Shown here piece by piece: positions 32,861 to 41,838 of a stretch of 64,000 bases of DNA. Source of the stretch: Lewinellaceae bacterium (GTDB lineage: Bacteria; Bacteroidota; Bacteroidia; Chitinophagales; Saprospiraceae); assembly GCA_020636255.1 (NCBI GenBank), contig JACJYE010000019.1, positions 1 through 64,000 of the forward strand. The letters run 5' to 3'. The position numbers were made by a program, and so were the translations under genes. The notes beneath the pieces are model-generated. The model saw only the letters and a list, made by a program, of their open reading frames with translations, had not been told where the DNA came from and made no database searches. The first letter of the stretch is position 1. Each line of letters begins with the position of its first letter.

Positions 32861-33244
32861 ATGATGAACCCTGAAGTGACAACATTTCTGGACAAGCTGG
32901 CCCATCCGTTGAGGGCAGAGATCGAGGCCCTGCGGCAGGCTCTTTTAGAGGCTGATAGCGCGCTTACTGAAAACATAAAATGGAACGGCCCGAACTATTG
33001 CGACGGGGCGCACGACCGGATCACCATGCGGATACAGCCACCCCGGCAAATACAACTGATCTTCCACAGGGGAGCAAAAAAGCTGGAGCAGCCCAAAGCC
33101 CGGCTGATCAGTGACACATCAGGCCTGCTGAGCTGGAGAGAAAACGACAGGGCTATTGCTACTTTCAAAACCATGGAAGCGGTAAAGCAGGCTGAAAGCA
33201 ACCTGAAGCTTATCGTGAAGGCCTGGCTGGAAGCAACCCGATGA
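32861..33244 (+). CDS. DUF1801 domain protein
   Basis: A 127-residue cytoplasmic protein matching DUF1801 (YdhG/YjhX-like fold): an N-terminal helix (VTTFLDKLAHPLRAEIEAL), the conserved ENIKWNGPNYC, then IQLIFHRGAKK. Function unknown; members are often found singly near stress genes. It has no signal peptide. The start could be either of two adjacent ATGs. Confidence 0.85.
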   Translation: MMNPEVTTFLDKLAHPLRAEIEALRQALLEADSALTENIKWNGPNYCDGAHDRITMRIQPPRQIQLIFHRGAKKLEQPKARLISDTSGLLSWRENDRAIATFKTMEAVKQAESNLKLIVKAWLEATR

Positions 33245-33315
33245 GCGCAAGGCCGGCATCGTACTGCCGCCGTCGTAGCCTCGCGGCTTGGGCCAGGGCT
33301 TAAAATACCAAAGTG

Positions 33316-33819
33316 ATGAAGACTACTATAGAAGTAACCGCCACCTTCAACTGCTCTCCGGAGCGGGCCTTTAAAACGCCCATACTGGGCGACGCCACGC
33401 AATTTCTCGTTGGGTACGGGGTAGTCCCGGCCGTCGAAAAGTTTACGGATGACAGTACGTGGGGGAAACCTGGGGGGCAACGGATACCCCACTCGGCCAA
33501 GAACCTTATTTCAAAGGGCGGTGAAATAGGCATCGACGAGGTGTACGCCCGCGTCGAAAATGAATACTGGAAATGGGGCATCGCGGAATTCCGGCAGTGG
33601 AGCATGGGCTTTACCGAGTTCCTGGGGGAGATGTTCTTTTCGGAGCAGGGTGAAAATGCTGTCAGCGTGCGCTGGGTGTATACGTTGTATTCGAGGAGCA
33701 TTCTGGCCTACCCCTTCCATTGGCTTTTTGGAAAGATATTCTGGAAAGGGCAAATGCGGCTTGCGATCCGCAGAATGAAGCGTTATGCGGAGTCGGATGC
33801 TGCGTTTTTATACGAATAA
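33316..33819 (+). CDS. SRPBCC/START-like protein
   Basis: A 167-residue cytoplasmic protein with the helix-grip pattern of SRPBCC proteins: an N-terminal strand TTIEVTATFNCSPERAF, a central beta sheet (MGFTEFLGEMFFSE, AVSVRWVYTLYSR), and a long C-terminal helix. These bind hydrophobic ligands in a cavity; the ligand is unknown. The first codon of the longest frame is GTG (33313). I prefer the adjacent ATG at 33316. It is 15 bp upstream of the acetolactate decarboxylase-like gene, so co-transcription is likely. Confidence 0.75.
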   Translation: MKTTIEVTATFNCSPERAFKTPILGDATQFLVGYGVVPAVEKFTDDSTWGKPGGQRIPHSAKNLISKGGEIGIDEVYARVENEYWKWGIAEFRQWSMGFTEFLGEMFFSEQGENAVSVRWVYTLYSRSILAYPFHWLFGKIFWKGQMRLAIRRMKRYAESDAAFLYE

Positions 33820-33834
33820 ATTGATAAAACGCTT

Positions 33835-34554
33835 ATGAATTTGAAAACAACACTTCTGGTTTTTTGGCCGCTGCTGCTCTCAGTATGCCAGCTTAGGGCG
33901 CAGCAGGCAGGCAGCTATGAGGCCGTCGTTGTCGGAGCAATGCGGGACGCCATGTGGAAAGGGCAGGTTTATGGTAGAATAAGCCTCGATACTATTACAG
34001 GCAGGCAGCATTTGTACGGGCTCGGGCCGGTAGAATACCTGGCAGGTGAGCTTATGATCATGGATGGGCAATGTTACCGGTCAACCGTCGTTACGGATTC
34101 AACGATGCGGGTGGAGGAAGTGCAGCAGGTGAAAGCGCCTTTTTTTGCCTATACCCACATCGACAACTGGACGGCACACGATCTGCCGGGCGGCATCCGT
34201 GACATCGCGCAGTTCGAAACCTATCTCGACAGCCTTACCAAAAACCTGAAAAGGCCGTTCATGTTCAGGCTGTCGGGCATGGTTGAGGCCGCGGCCATTC
34301 ACATTGTCAACATGCCAAAAGGTACCGTCGTGCGGTCGCCCAACGATGCGCACAAAGGGAAGACGGATTATCGCCTGGCAGATGAACAGTCCGATATCGT
34401 CGGTTTTTTCTCGACGGCGCACCAAACCATTTTCACCCATCACGACACCTTCCTGCACATGCACCTGATCACCGCCGACAGGCAAAAAATGGGGCACCTC
34501 GACGAGGTGTTGTTCAGGCCGGGCGCTGTGAAGCTCTATTTGCCGGCGGAGTGA
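33835..34554 (+). CDS. Exported acetolactate decarboxylase homologue
   Basis: A 239-residue protein of the alpha-acetolactate decarboxylase family, which converts acetolactate to acetoin using Zn. Zn-ligand candidates H208, H210 and H221 are seen in FLHMHLITADRQKMGHLDEV. The two-domain fold motifs YLAGELMIMDGQCYRS and FMFRLSGMVEAAAIH are present. Unusually it begins with a signal peptide (LLVFWPLLLSVCQLRAQQ), so it is periplasmic or secreted, whereas most family members are cytoplasmic. No als/budB gene is adjacent. The natural substrate may not be acetolactate. Confidence 0.85.
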   Translation: MNLKTTLLVFWPLLLSVCQLRAQQAGSYEAVVVGAMRDAMWKGQVYGRISLDTITGRQHLYGLGPVEYLAGELMIMDGQCYRSTVVTDSTMRVEEVQQVKAPFFAYTHIDNWTAHDLPGGIRDIAQFETYLDSLTKNLKRPFMFRLSGMVEAAAIHIVNMPKGTVVRSPNDAHKGKTDYRLADEQSDIVGFFSTAHQTIFTHHDTFLHMHLITADRQKMGHLDEVLFRPGAVKLYLPAE

Positions 34555-34587
34555 GGGGCGATATCCGAACCAACTAAACGACGTACC

Positions 34588-36216
34588 ATGGCCCCCCGAT
34601 TGAACTACGCAGCTCTGCTGCTTACTGTTTGCCTCTTCCATTTCAACCTCTGCAAAGGACAGGCTCCTTTCCTGCAACAAAAAGGCGAAACGACACAACT
34701 GATCGTCGAGGGCCAACCCTTCATTATACTAGGCGGGGAACTGGGCAATTCTTCGGCCTCGGCGGCCGGGCCGATGCGGCCGATATGGCCCAAACTGAAG
34801 GCCATGAACCTCAATACCGTCCTGGTGCCGGTTTACTGGGAACTGATAGAAAGCAGGGAAGGGGCCTTCGATCTTTCGCTGCCGCGCGAGGCGATAACGG
34901 AAGCGCGGAGGAACGGCCTGAAGCTCGTTTTCCTTTGGTTCGGCAGCTGGAAGAACAGCATGTCGTGTTACGCTCCGGCCTGGGTGAAGCTCGGCTTCGA
35001 GCAGTACCCGCGGGCCCGGGATGCCGCCGGCAGGAGCCAGGAGATACTGAGCCCGTTCAGCAGAAATGTCCTGGAAGCGGATAAAAGGGCCTTTGAGCAG
35101 CTGATGCGCTTTATCAGGGATTTCGATGGCGAAACAGGCACCGTCCTCATGGTGCAGGTGGAGAATGAGATCGGCATGTTGCCCTCTGCCAGAGACCACA
35201 GCCCCCTGGCTAATGAAGCTTTTGACAAAGCCGTGCCGGCGCCCCTGATCGAATACCTGCAACAGCACAAGGCACAGCTCGCGCCAACGCTCCACGAAGC
35301 CTGGCGGGCTAACGGGTACAAAACGTCGGGAAACTGGGAGGCCGTTTTCGGCAAGGGCCTGCACACCGACGAGATCTTTATGGCCTGGTTTTATGCGGTG
35401 TTCACCAATGAGATCGCCGAAGCAGGCAAGAAGATATACCCTCTGCCAATGTTCGTGAACGCCGCGCTGAACCGCCCCAACCGCAAACCCGGCGAGTATC
35501 CCAGCGCCGGGCCGCTCCCGCACCTCATGGACGTATGGAAGGCCGCCGGCCCGGCCATCGATTTCCTCGCCCCTGATTTTTACAACCCCGATTTCGAGCT
35601 TTGGTGCGAGCGGTATGCCCGCCGGGGCAACCCCCTGTTCATTCCCGAGCACGCCTTCGACGCTAGTGTGGCGGCCAAAGCGCTCTATGCCGTCGCCCAA
35701 TACGATGCGCTCGGCTTTTCTCCTTTTGCCATAGAATCGACCGAAAGGCCCGGCGAGGAGCCGCTCGGTAAAATGTATGCCCTGATCCGGCAGCTCATGC
35801 CTCTGATAACGGCCAGGCAGGTGCAGGGCGCGATCAGAGGCGCCCTGGCCTCAAAAGCGGCCCCGGAGACAGTGCTGCAGCTCGGCCGTTATGAGCTTAA
35901 CTGCCGGCATGGTTACACCTTGAGCTGGACGCCAGGCGCCAGGCTCGACGACTGGCCGATGACGAGCGCTATCATTATCCAGACGGGTGAGGATGAATTT
36001 TATGTAGCGGGTTCAGGCATCGTTATTACCTTCGAACTTAGCGTAGATAAAAACACCAGCGTGGGGCTGCTCAAGGTGGAAGAGGGCCGGTTCGAAGGCC
36101 GGGAATGGAAAGTGGAACGCCACCTGAATGGCGACCAGACCCACCAGGGCCGGCACCTGAGCATACCTGTTGGCGAATACAGCATCCAACGCGTTCAGCT
36201 GTATACCTATAAATAA
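34588..36216 (+). CDS. Exported GH35-type beta-galactosidase (DUF5597-like)
   Basis: A 542-residue glycosidase with signal peptide 1-25. The TIM barrel resembles GH35/GH42 enzymes: PFIILGGELGNSS, NTVLVPVYWELIE, acid/base Glu194 (QVENEIG) and nucleophile candidate Glu354 (FIPEHAF). The C-terminal about 130 residues form a beta domain, as in proteins annotated GH35 plus DUF5597. It would cleave terminal beta-galactosides from polysaccharide in the periplasm. No SusC/SusD pair is near, so it is not part of a classical utilisation locus. Confidence 0.88.
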   Translation: MAPRLNYAALLLTVCLFHFNLCKGQAPFLQQKGETTQLIVEGQPFIILGGELGNSSASAAGPMRPIWPKLKAMNLNTVLVPVYWELIESREGAFDLSLPREAITEARRNGLKLVFLWFGSWKNSMSCYAPAWVKLGFEQYPRARDAAGRSQEILSPFSRNVLEADKRAFEQLMRFIRDFDGETGTVLMVQVENEIGMLPSARDHSPLANEAFDKAVPAPLIEYLQQHKAQLAPTLHEAWRANGYKTSGNWEAVFGKGLHTDEIFMAWFYAVFTNEIAEAGKKIYPLPMFVNAALNRPNRKPGEYPSAGPLPHLMDVWKAAGPAIDFLAPDFYNPDFELWCERYARRGNPLFIPEHAFDASVAAKALYAVAQYDALGFSPFAIESTERPGEEPLGKMYALIRQLMPLITARQVQGAIRGALASKAAPETVLQLGRYELNCRHGYTLSWTPGARLDDWPMTSAIIIQTGEDEFYVAGSGIVITFELSVDKNTSVGLLKVEEGRFEGREWKVERHLNGDQTHQGRHLSIPVGEYSIQRVQLYTYK

Positions 36217-36233
36217 GAGCTTGTTTGGAGGCC
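36216..36233 (+). repeat. AGAGCTTG dispersed repeat, copy at 3' ends of convergent genes
   Basis: AGAGCTTGTTTGGAGGCC begins at the last base of the GH35 stop codon and lies in the 41-bp gap before the convergent DUF6265 gene. The inverted copy is at 38575-38592. Confidence 0.8.
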
Positions 36234-36257
36234 ACCCTTTGAGCTATGCCTTCAACC

Positions 36258-37559
36258 CTACCGCAGGTAAGGCAGTACATCCACCAGCTCGAAGTAGGGC
36301 GAATCCTGAGCAATGCGTTGGAACAACGGGACATGGCCCTGGCCGAAGACAATGAACACCCGGTCGCCGGGGGTACAGCCGATCTGGTGCAGGTTGCTCA
36401 TGATACGCAGGTTGCGCTGGTTCCAGGCGGCCACGAGGTCGGCCCCGGCATAGTTGTCGCCTTCCACGGTGGGTAGGAAAACGCGCAGGTAGATCTCGTA
36501 GTTGAGGTCCAGGAATTCCGGGCGGTTCATCTCGTAGAGCATATCGCCGATGGTGCCTTCCTGCAGCCATTTACCCATCTGAGCGATTGCCTGTTGCCCC
36601 ATCTGCTCCAGAGAGGCCAAACGCGGGCCGTGCTCGGCGGGGTTGGCGGCGACCACCTGCTCGAGCCCCGGCTGGCTGATATCCAGGCGCACGTCGATGG
36701 GGTAGATGGTGGTATGCCCGAGCTTGCGGGCCAGGCGGAAGCCGATCTGTTCTTCTTCGCTGCGGCCCAGCTCGCGGGTGCCGGCCAGATAGGCCTGGTA
36801 TCGGGCAATGGTGGCGCTATCGCCGTAAGGTGCCTCCACGGCGACTTTCGTGGGTTTCCAGGCCGCAAGTTTTTCGACCACCGCCTCGATCTCCGCCTGC
36901 CGCTTTGGGGCGAGTACGTCGTCGGATTCCAGGTTGAAGCGGTCAGCGCCGGGGTTGCTCATGTGGTAGGAGCCGAGCAGCATAAGGAGTGTGGGCTTCT
37001 CCTGGAATTGCCATTGGGCCAGTACCTCATGGCTTTGCGGCGTAGCCGTAGCGCTGCTGCGCCGGTACGACAGTACAGCTTCTTTATAGCTGCCGTCTTT
37101 CTGTTTCATGGCCAGATAGTGGGTGCAGGTATTGCCGTCGAGCACCATCGTGAGGCCCTGGAAATAAGCAGCGTTGCGTTCCAGCCTGACCAGCGGGAAG
37201 GTGACGGCCCCATCTTTTTCTTCCCAGCCTTTAAGCCCCGGGTTGAAGTGTTTGACTTTGTATACCAGAGTGTTGCCCTCAGGTTCAATGACGCAGATCT
37301 CGTAGAACTGGGGCTGGCCGTCCTCTACCATACGGAAAGTGGCCACCATCGCTCCGCCAAGGGGCGGGTTCCAGTTCTCTTCGAGTGCGCCGCCGAAGCC
37401 TTCGCCCATCCAGCGCCCGCTAAGCCAGGCCAGCGTTTCGATGCTTGCCGGGGGGCTGTTATCCGGAGCGTCCAGTTTCAGGGTGTGTTCGGTGAGTTGC
37501 GACTGTGCCATAGCAGCCAGGCTAACACAAAGCAGCAGCAGGGTGATCAGTTTGCTCAT
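36258..37559 (-). CDS. Exported DUF6265-DUF5694 fusion protein
   Basis: A 433-residue protein with signal peptide MSKLITLLLLCVSLAAMAQS. Residues about 30-165 match DUF6265 (LAWLSGRWMGEGFGGALEENW), a lipocalin-like fold. Residues about 185-430 match DUF5694 (LMLLGSYHMSNPGADRFN ... VEAPYGDS ... YPIDVRLD), distantly like TraB/ChaN haem-binding or protease folds, including VFIVFGQGHVPLF near the end. The catalytic role is unknown. The start at 37559 is preferred over 37595 because it begins the signal. It is divergent from the VOC gene. Confidence 0.8.
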   Translation of the reverse strand: MSKLITLLLLCVSLAAMAQSQLTEHTLKLDAPDNSPPASIETLAWLSGRWMGEGFGGALEENWNPPLGGAMVATFRMVEDGQPQFYEICVIEPEGNTLVYKVKHFNPGLKGWEEKDGAVTFPLVRLERNAAYFQGLTMVLDGNTCTHYLAMKQKDGSYKEAVLSYRRSSATATPQSHEVLAQWQFQEKPTLLMLLGSYHMSNPGADRFNLESDDVLAPKRQAEIEAVVEKLAAWKPTKVAVEAPYGDSATIARYQAYLAGTRELGRSEEEQIGFRLARKLGHTTIYPIDVRLDISQPGLEQVVAANPAEHGPRLASLEQMGQQAIAQMGKWLQEGTIGDMLYEMNRPEFLDLNYEIYLRVFLPTVEGDNYAGADLVAAWNQRNLRIMSNLHQIGCTPGDRVFIVFGQGHVPLFQRIAQDSPYFELVDVLPYLR

Positions 37560-37709
37560 CGTTGGTCGGTTTGGTGTGTGGTACAAGTTATTCATTTTTG
37601 GTATGGGGGGGGATTATATTCACCCAATGTTCAGTCCCCCGTAGGCGTTCACCCGGAGTTTTGCTATTTTTGATAGGAACTTCACAATTACCCAAAACAT
37701 ACACCCGAC

Positions 37710-38549
37710 ATGGCAAAACCGATCTTTCCCTGTATCTGGTACGATGGCCAGGCCAAAGAGGCCGCCGATTTTTATTGCTCCATTTTTTCCCACGCCAGGA
37801 TAGTGGCAGAAAACCCACCCGTGGTGATCTTTGAGATCAGCGGGAAAAAGATCATGGGGCTCAACGGCGGGCCGATGTTTAAGCCCAACCCGTCCATTTC
37901 GTTTTTTATATACTGCCCAACCGTAGCCGAAACGAGCCGGGTGTGGGACAGGCTGATGGAAGGGGGCAAAGCCCTGATCCCTATTGGTGAATACCCCTGG
38001 AGTAAGCATTATGGCTGGGCGCAGGACAAATTCGGCATGACCTGGCAGGTCATGCTGAACGAGGAGAATGCGCCGGGGCAGAGCCTGACGCCTTCCCTGC
38101 TGTTTACCGGCGATCAGTTTGGCAGAGCGGAAGAGGCGATCAAATTCTACACTTCCTTGTTCGACAATTCCAGGGCCGATGTGGTCGTGCCCTATCCGCA
38201 GGGAGACGCCAATGCCGGCAAGGTGATGTTCTCCGAATTTTACCTGAATGGCCATCTGTTCATCGCCATGGACGGCCCGGGCGTCCACGATTACACCTTC
38301 GGCGAAGGGGTTTCACTCGTAGTGGAATGCGATACGCAGGAGGAGATCGACCACTATTGGGACGCCTTTACAAAGGCAGGCGAAGAGAGCATGTGCGGCT
38401 GGTGCAAAGACCAGTTCGGGTTGTCGTGGCAGGTCGTGCCCTCCATGCTTGGCACGCTGATGAGCGATCCTGCAAAAAGGCAGCAGGTGATGGAGGCTTT
38501 GCTGAAAATGAAGAAGATCGATATTCAGGCGCTTAGGGATGCGGGGTAG
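37710..38549 (+). CDS. Double VOC/PhnB-like protein
   Basis: A 279-residue cytoplasmic protein of two tandem glyoxalase-fold (VOC) modules of the PhnB/3-demethylubiquinone methyltransferase-like type. Module 1 has FPCIWYDGQAKEAADFY and WSKHYGWAQDKFGMTWQV. Module 2 has LLFTGDQFGRAEEAIKFY and MCGWCKDQFGLSWQVVP. Such proteins often bind metal or are resistance-like, but function is not predictable. Duplication of the module within one chain is common in the family. Confidence 0.92.
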   Translation: MAKPIFPCIWYDGQAKEAADFYCSIFSHARIVAENPPVVIFEISGKKIMGLNGGPMFKPNPSISFFIYCPTVAETSRVWDRLMEGGKALIPIGEYPWSKHYGWAQDKFGMTWQVMLNEENAPGQSLTPSLLFTGDQFGRAEEAIKFYTSLFDNSRADVVVPYPQGDANAGKVMFSEFYLNGHLFIAMDGPGVHDYTFGEGVSLVVECDTQEEIDHYWDAFTKAGEESMCGWCKDQFGLSWQVVPSMLGTLMSDPAKRQQVMEALLKMKKIDIQALRDAG

Positions 38550-38943
38550 AGAGGGGTAAGTCATGCGGATCAAGGGCCTCCAAACAAGCTCTAAGGAAAC
38601 CCTGTAAAATAATTAACCGCAGAGATACAGAGAACGCAAAGTATGGTGCATAAACGCTGCGTTCTGCGGGAAGCTTTTGGGGTCTCCCGCGAAGTACGCT
38701 AAGGTAACGCGAAGTACGCCAAGAGAGATGAAAAACACCTTAGCGCCCTTTGCGAAACCTTAGCGCCCTTTGCGGGAACCTACCTCCTTTGCGTCCGTGG
38801 TTCAATATTTGCCGGGAAAACCTAGGCGTTTATTTCTGAGGCATCCCCTATGGAGGAGCTGTCAGGAAGCTCCCGGCGGGCCAGTGGATAGGCCTAGGTT
38901 TACCCCCTGATTCGCATGAGCCATCTTTGAACCAGCAACACTA
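38550..38943. other. Gene-free stretch with repeats
   Basis: It contains the AGAGCTTG repeat (inverted) at 38575-38592 and short direct repeats, including CCTTAGCGCCCTTTGCG twice near 38740-38775 and GCGAAGTACGC twice near 38690-38720. No plausible gene is seen on either strand. Confidence 0.6.
38575..38592 (-). repeat. AGAGCTTG dispersed repeat (inverted copy)
   Basis: GGCCTCCAAACAAGCTCT, 26 bp after the VOC gene stop. It is an exact reverse complement of 36216-36233. Confidence 0.8.
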
Positions 38944-40101
38944 TCAATCCACTGCCAGCCCTGCTGCTCCGTCGGGCAGGCCTTCCCATTCGCCGATGTT
39001 CGTCAGGCTGCCGTCGTCATCAACGGCGAACATGGTGATGGAGTCGCTCCCTGCGTTGAGGGTATACAGGAAGTTGGAAGCCGGGCTGAAGCCGGCATCG
39101 ATCGGGCCCGCGCCCGTGGTTCCCGATACCCCGCTCTCGTCCAGTAGTTCAAGGTAACCGGAAGGGCTGATGCTGAAGCCTGTGACGCTTGCGCTGCCCG
39201 TATTGGTGGTATAGGTGTATTTGCCGTCGTTGCTGACCACTGCCCAGCAGGCGGCGGTCTGCAGGGTCGCCACCGGGCCGTCGATGAGCTCCAGGTTGCC
39301 GCTGGGGTTCAGCCGGTAGGAACTCAGGGTGCTGGCGCCGGCGGCGCCGCCGAATGCTTCGGATACGAAGAGCATATTGGCCCTGCCGAAATCGAAGCCA
39401 AAAGGCGTATTGCCTGCCGATTGGTAGGTGGTAGGCGGCCCGGCAACGCCGTTGGGGTTGATGGTGCTGTAGACGCTGATCGTGTTGGTGGCCTTCTCGG
39501 TCACGACCAGCGTGCGGCCGCTGAAATCGAAGGCGATCTGTGCGCCGCCGGCAGCGCTGGAGCTGAGCGGCTGGGCCGAGCCGGGGATAAAGTCGAGCCC
39601 GCCCTGGCTGTTGAGGCTGAAACCGGCAATATTGCCGTCACCGCCGGCATTCAGCACGTAAACCAGGTTGCGGCTGGCCGTCAGGCTCACCGGCATGATG
39701 CCCTGCGAAGGCTCTACATCCGTAAGCATAAGGCTTGAGCCGAATACCCTGAATACGCTGATCTCGTTACTCCCGGCATTGACTACCAGCAGATAGTTCC
39801 GGTAGCGTATGACGGCGCCTTGTGAACCGAGGCCGCCGCCGGTGCCTAGGCCACCCGTCAGCCAGGCCTGCTTATTGCTCAGGCTACCGTCGTATGACCG
39901 GTCGAAGCGCATGACCCTGTTCGCGTTGGCGTCATTGTCGATGAGGTAGATCGCACCCGGGGCTTCATAAGGCGAGCCGCTACGCTCGCCGATGGCCTGG
40001 TTGTTCAGGGTGATTTCCGATACGGTTTCATCTTTGCAACTGCTGAGGGCCAGGGAGAGTGCGATGGCCGATAGCCAGGTGATCATTAATCCTTTTTTCA
40101 T
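38944..40101 (-). CDS. Beta-propeller lipoprotein, lactonase-like
   Basis: A 385-residue SPII lipoprotein (MKKGLMITWLSAIALSLALSSC, lipobox Cys22). The rest is a seven-bladed propeller of the 6-phosphogluconolactonase/YncE type, with repeated blades such as YLLVVNAGSNEISVFRV, LVYVLNAGGDGNIAGF and FLYTLNAGSDSITMF. The lactonase active site is not evident, so a binding or scaffold role at the envelope is as likely as catalysis. It is divergent from the DUF1566 gene. Confidence 0.88.
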   Translation of the reverse strand: MKKGLMITWLSAIALSLALSSCKDETVSEITLNNQAIGERSGSPYEAPGAIYLIDNDANANRVMRFDRSYDGSLSNKQAWLTGGLGTGGGLGSQGAVIRYRNYLLVVNAGSNEISVFRVFGSSLMLTDVEPSQGIMPVSLTASRNLVYVLNAGGDGNIAGFSLNSQGGLDFIPGSAQPLSSSAAGGAQIAFDFSGRTLVVTEKATNTISVYSTINPNGVAGPPTTYQSAGNTPFGFDFGRANMLFVSEAFGGAAGASTLSSYRLNPSGNLELIDGPVATLQTAACWAVVSNDGKYTYTTNTGSASVTGFSISPSGYLELLDESGVSGTTGAGPIDAGFSPASNFLYTLNAGSDSITMFAVDDDGSLTNIGEWEGLPDGAAGLAVD

Positions 40102-40341
40102 GCCAGAATTGGTTTTGATGATAGAATTGGGTTTACGGTGACAAAACTAGCCCTGGAGTATTGCGAGGAGATCACAAAAAGATCACAGTTTGTGATAATG
40201 GGCGCAAAAGAGGCCATGGCGCCGACAATTGCCGGGTTTTTGCCGGGCCATTTGCCGTTTCTGTTGATCCATATCCCGGGTTCGTTGAAAAAATTTTGCC
40301 CCGGGCCGCAAAGGCTTTATTGTTGTATAAAAACAAAGGCC

Positions 40342-41823
40342 ATGAAGATTCGTTATTCCCTTCCTTGCATGTTCGCCCTGCTGTTCCTGGCCGCTGCCGG
40401 TTTCAGCCAGCCCTATAAGGTCGTCGATACCGGCCAGACAGATTGCTTCAACAACCAGGGCCCTGTTGTCGCACCTTCAACGGGCCAGGCCTTCTACGGG
40501 CAGGACGCGCAGCACAACGGTTACCAGCCCGCCTATCAGGACAACGGCGACGGCACCGTTTCCGACCTGGTTACCGGCCTGATGTGGCAACAGCAGCTTT
40601 ACCCGCAAAAATATACCTACGAAGAAGCCCTGTCCGGCGCCGATACCTGCACCATTGGCGGTTATGACGACTGGCGGCTGCCCACCATCAAAGAGCTTTA
40701 TTCGCTGATCCTCTTTACAGGCTATACCGGCACCAGTGCCGCCGCGTCCGTCCCTTTCCTCGATACGGATGCCTTCGATTTCCGCTACGGCTTCGAGTCG
40801 GAAGGCGAACGGTTCATCGACGCGCAGTACATCACGAGCACCACTTACACAGGCACCACTATGAACGGCAATTTCACTGCTTTCGGCGTCAATTTTGCCG
40901 ACGGCAGGATCAAGGGTTACCCGGCGGGCGCCACCCCGGTTGGCGAGAAACGCTACGAGCTGCGCTACGTCCGGGGCAACCCCGCCTACGGGGCCAACGA
41001 CTTCACCGACAACCAGGACGGCACGGTTACAGACGCCGCCACTGCCCTGATGTGGGCTAAGGCCGACAACGGGCAGGGCCTCAACTGGGAGTCAGCACTA
41101 GCCTGGGTGCAGGAGAAAAATGCCGAAAATTTCCTGGGCCATAACGACTGGCGGCTGCCCAACGCCAAAGAGCTGCAGAGCATTGTCGATTACAGCCGCT
41201 CGCCCCAAACCACCAACAGCCCCGCTCTCGATCCGGTATTCGAATGTTCGGTGATCACCGATGAAGGCGGTGCGCCCAACTATCCCTTTTGCTGGTCCAG
41301 CACCACCCATGCCGACGGCCCGCCGGATATGAAGTATACCAAGGCGGCTTATGTCTGCTTCGGCGAGGCGTTGGGTTTCCTGGAGATGCCTCCCGGCTCG
41401 GGCAATTACTTCCTGACGGATGTGCACGGCGCCGGCGCGCAGCGCAGCGACCCCAAGATCGGCGACCCTGCTGACTTCCCCCTCGGCTTCGGCCCGCAGG
41501 GCGACGTGATCCGCATATACAACTACGTGCGCCTGGTGCGCGACGCCGACACCTCTACCGGCATGAACGATATCCCCACAAGCCCTGCCCCACCCTTGAT
41601 TTTCCCCAATCCTGCCAAAGCGTACCTCACGGCCGTGCTGCCACCCTTTTGGGAAGGGGGCAGCCTGGCCTTGTTCGACAGCAGGGGGCGGGTGGTGTAC
41701 GCCACCACCGTTGCCTCCGGCCGGGCAGAGATCGACACGGCCGGTTTTCCGGCAGGCATGTATTATCTTCAGGTGAAAAAAGAAGGCTTCGCTGTTGCCA
41801 GGCGGGCCGTGATAAGCAGATAA
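40342..41823 (+). CDS. Secreted DUF1566 protein with T9SS domain
   Basis: A 493-residue exported protein with signal MKIRYSLPCMFALLFLAAAGFSQ. It has two DUF1566 (Lcl C-terminal-like) modules, each with the signature WRLP: GGYDDWRLPTIKELYSLI and GHNDWRLPNAKELQSIV. The fold is related to C-type lectins, so surface ligand binding is plausible. A T9SS sorting domain ends it (LIFPNPAKAYLTAVL ... GMYYLQVKKEGF). A longer frame to 40138 exists, but the ATG at 40342 starts the signal peptide. The LytS-like kinase gene follows at 15 bp. Confidence 0.87.
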   Translation: MKIRYSLPCMFALLFLAAAGFSQPYKVVDTGQTDCFNNQGPVVAPSTGQAFYGQDAQHNGYQPAYQDNGDGTVSDLVTGLMWQQQLYPQKYTYEEALSGADTCTIGGYDDWRLPTIKELYSLILFTGYTGTSAAASVPFLDTDAFDFRYGFESEGERFIDAQYITSTTYTGTTMNGNFTAFGVNFADGRIKGYPAGATPVGEKRYELRYVRGNPAYGANDFTDNQDGTVTDAATALMWAKADNGQGLNWESALAWVQEKNAENFLGHNDWRLPNAKELQSIVDYSRSPQTTNSPALDPVFECSVITDEGGAPNYPFCWSSTTHADGPPDMKYTKAAYVCFGEALGFLEMPPGSGNYFLTDVHGAGAQRSDPKIGDPADFPLGFGPQGDVIRIYNYVRLVRDADTSTGMNDIPTSPAPPLIFPNPAKAYLTAVLPPFWEGGSLALFDSRGRVVYATTVASGRAEIDTAGFPAGMYYLQVKKEGFAVARRAVISR

Positions 41824-41838
41824 TCGCAAAGAACAGTA

